A stretch of DNA of 64,000 nucleotides, from the NCBI GenBank assembly GCA_025463055.1, contig JAOAPV010000038.1, positions 1 to 64,000 on the forward strand, in the 5' to 3' direction. Numbering within the stretch: position 1 is the stretch's first letter; the number at the start of each line of letters is the position of its first letter. The position numbers and the translations under genes are program-made. This stretch comes from Candidatus Acidiferrum typicum (lineage in GTDB: Bacteria > Acidobacteriota > Terriglobia > Acidiferrales > UBA7541). Shown piece by piece: positions 62,973 to 64,000 of this stretch. The notes beneath the pieces are model-generated. The model saw only the letters and a list, made by a program, of their open reading frames with translations. It was not told the DNA's origin and did no database searches.

Positions 62973-64000
62973 TCTCGAAGTCGGCACAAGTTACTGAGGC
63001 AGAATATCCTTTGGCTGAAGCTGTTGTTCCGAAAGGCTACAAACAGACTGAGGTGGGACTTCTCCCAGAAGATTGGCAGGTCAAACTTCTGCCAGATGTG
63101 TGCCGCTTTCGCGGAGGGAAAGCGCATGAGCAATACATTTCCGATTCAGGGCGGTTTGTTTGTGTGAACTCGAAGTTTATTTCGACCAATGGTGCAGTTC
63201 GCAAATATTCGACAGCGAACTTCTGTTGTGCCAAGCGTGGTGACGTCTTGATGGTTATGAGCGATCTGCCCAATGGTCAGGCGCTCGCCAAAGCTTATTT
63301 GGTCGATCAGGATGACTTGTATGCAGTCAACCAGCGAGTTTGTGCTCTCACGCCGTACGGCCATTGTTCAAACTATCTCTTCTACGCCCTGAACCGGAAC
63401 CGCTATTTTTTGAAATTTGATGACGGGGTGAATCAGACGCATCTTCTAAATCCTGTTTTTCAGAAATGTCCTGTCCCCGTCCCTCCCACGAAAGCCGAGC
63501 AAGAAGCGATCGCCGAAGCGCTCTCCGATGCGGATGCGCTGATTGAGTCGCTGCAGCACCTCATCGCCAAAAAGTGCCAGATCAAACAAGGCACCATGCA
63601 GGAATTGCTCACCGCAAAGAACCGTTTGTCGGGATTTAGTAGCGAGTGGGAGGTGAAATCCCTCGACGACTTGTTCTGTTTCAGCGGCGGCCTCTCGGCG
63701 TCGCGTGACCAGCTTTCTTCAAACGGCTATTGCTATCTGCACTACGGTGACATTCATACGTCAAAGAAGCCATTTATAGACGTTCGATCCGAGTATTGGG
63801 ACATCCCGAAACTCGATGTTCCCCTGAAGCAAGTTTCTCGGGCCTCACTCCTGGACGACGGTGATGTGGTCTTTGTGGATGCTTCGGAAGACGACGAAGG
63901 CACGAGCAAGCACGTGGTTATCGTCAATACGGACAGAATTCCGTTCATCTCGGGCCTGCATACTATCGTCGCCAAGAGTAAGACAAACGCACTGTCGCAT
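62969..64000 (+). CDS. hsdS: Type I restriction specificity subunit (3' partial)
   Basis: It is open from the GTG at 62969 to the window end (343 residues so far). It contains two target-recognition domains separated by a conserved helical spacer. TRD1 begins KGYKQTEVGLLPEDWQVK, the spacer is PVPVPPTKAEQEAIAEALSD followed by ADALIESLQHLI, and TRD2 begins about residue 225 with WEVKSLDDLFCFSGG. HsdS sets the DNA sequence recognised by the M and R subunits. The GTGA overlap with hsdM couples their translation. Confidence 0.92.
   Translation, partial: MISKSAQVTEAEYPLAEAVVPKGYKQTEVGLLPEDWQVKLLPDVCRFRGGKAHEQYISDSGRFVCVNSKFISTNGAVRKYSTANFCCAKRGDVLMVMSDLPNGQALAKAYLVDQDDLYAVNQRVCALTPYGHCSNYLFYALNRNRYFLKFDDGVNQTHLLNPVFQKCPVPVPPTKAEQEAIAEALSDADALIESLQHLIAKKCQIKQGTMQELLTAKNRLSGFSSEWEVKSLDDLFCFSGGLSASRDQLSSNGYCYLHYGDIHTSKKPFIDVRSEYWDIPKLDVPLKQVSRASLLDDGDVVFVDASEDDEGTSKHVVIVNTDRIPFISGLHTIVAKSKTNALSH

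Overview
The window looks like an Acidobacteriota chromosome carrying a large inserted accessory region at its right. The organism is inferred from gene content only: Oar-like TonB-dependent receptors with an N-terminal carboxypeptidase-regulatory fold, an FG-GAP/UnbV plus TPR gene pair, a BNR/VPS10 propeller protein, an ECF sigma/anti-sigma pair, and a FucI-like isomerase serving an arabinose operon. No rRNA gene is present to settle it.

Core part, about 1-42.2 kb. It opens inside a giant HAMP-array hybrid histidine kinase (5' end outside the window), coupled by an ATGA overlap to a receiver-PAS-kinase gene, then a PilZ protein. On the minus strand follow an FAD/4Fe-4S/CCG oxidoreductase, a secreted propeller protein, and an arabinose operon (Na+/sugar symporter, 71-aa membrane protein, FucI-like isomerase, ribulokinase, ribulose-phosphate epimerase) with a candidate promoter/operator at 18.93-18.97 kb. 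After an NlpC/P60-like secreted protein comes a five-gene minus-strand pyrimidine/hydantoin catabolic cluster (beta-ureidopropionase, aldehyde dehydrogenase, NCS1 permease, LLM flavin oxidoreductase, dihydropyrimidinase). Divergent from it are a TIM-barrel isomerase and a Gfo/Idh/MocA dehydrogenase. The next block is an outer-membrane uptake locus: a TonB receptor broken by one missing base, an ECF sigma factor overlapping its anti-sigma factor, an intact paralogous receptor, a Tat-exported FG-GAP/UnbV protein and a TPR protein.

Accessory part, about 42.2-64 kb. It begins at tRNA-Gln(CTG), 20 bp from a tyrosine integrase and an excisionase-like gene. Next are three orphan genes separated by four related, partly hairpin-forming repeats. 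Then comes a minus-strand unit of about ten mostly unrecognised genes around a RecA/RepA-type ATPase, driven from a near-consensus promoter with an overlapping palindromic operator and an 11-codon leader ORF. A roughly 1.5 kb gene-poor stretch carries two clusters of short repeats that resemble an origin or control region. A plus-strand unit follows: a small protein, an ArdC-type antirestriction protein and an RFC/DnaX-like clamp loader. Then come a hypothetical gene, a ribbon-helix-helix protein, a second tyrosine recombinase, a frameshifted HEAGH protein, and type I modification and specificity genes hsdM and hsdS (hsdS runs off the end). No phage structural, relaxase or conjugation genes are visible.

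The parts most likely to be new are the repeat-separated orphan cassettes (44.1-46.5 kb), the operon of unknown genes whose products share a short C-terminal motif (47.1-54.2 kb), and the ArdC/clamp-loader unit with its repeat-rich control region (54.3-57.5 kb).
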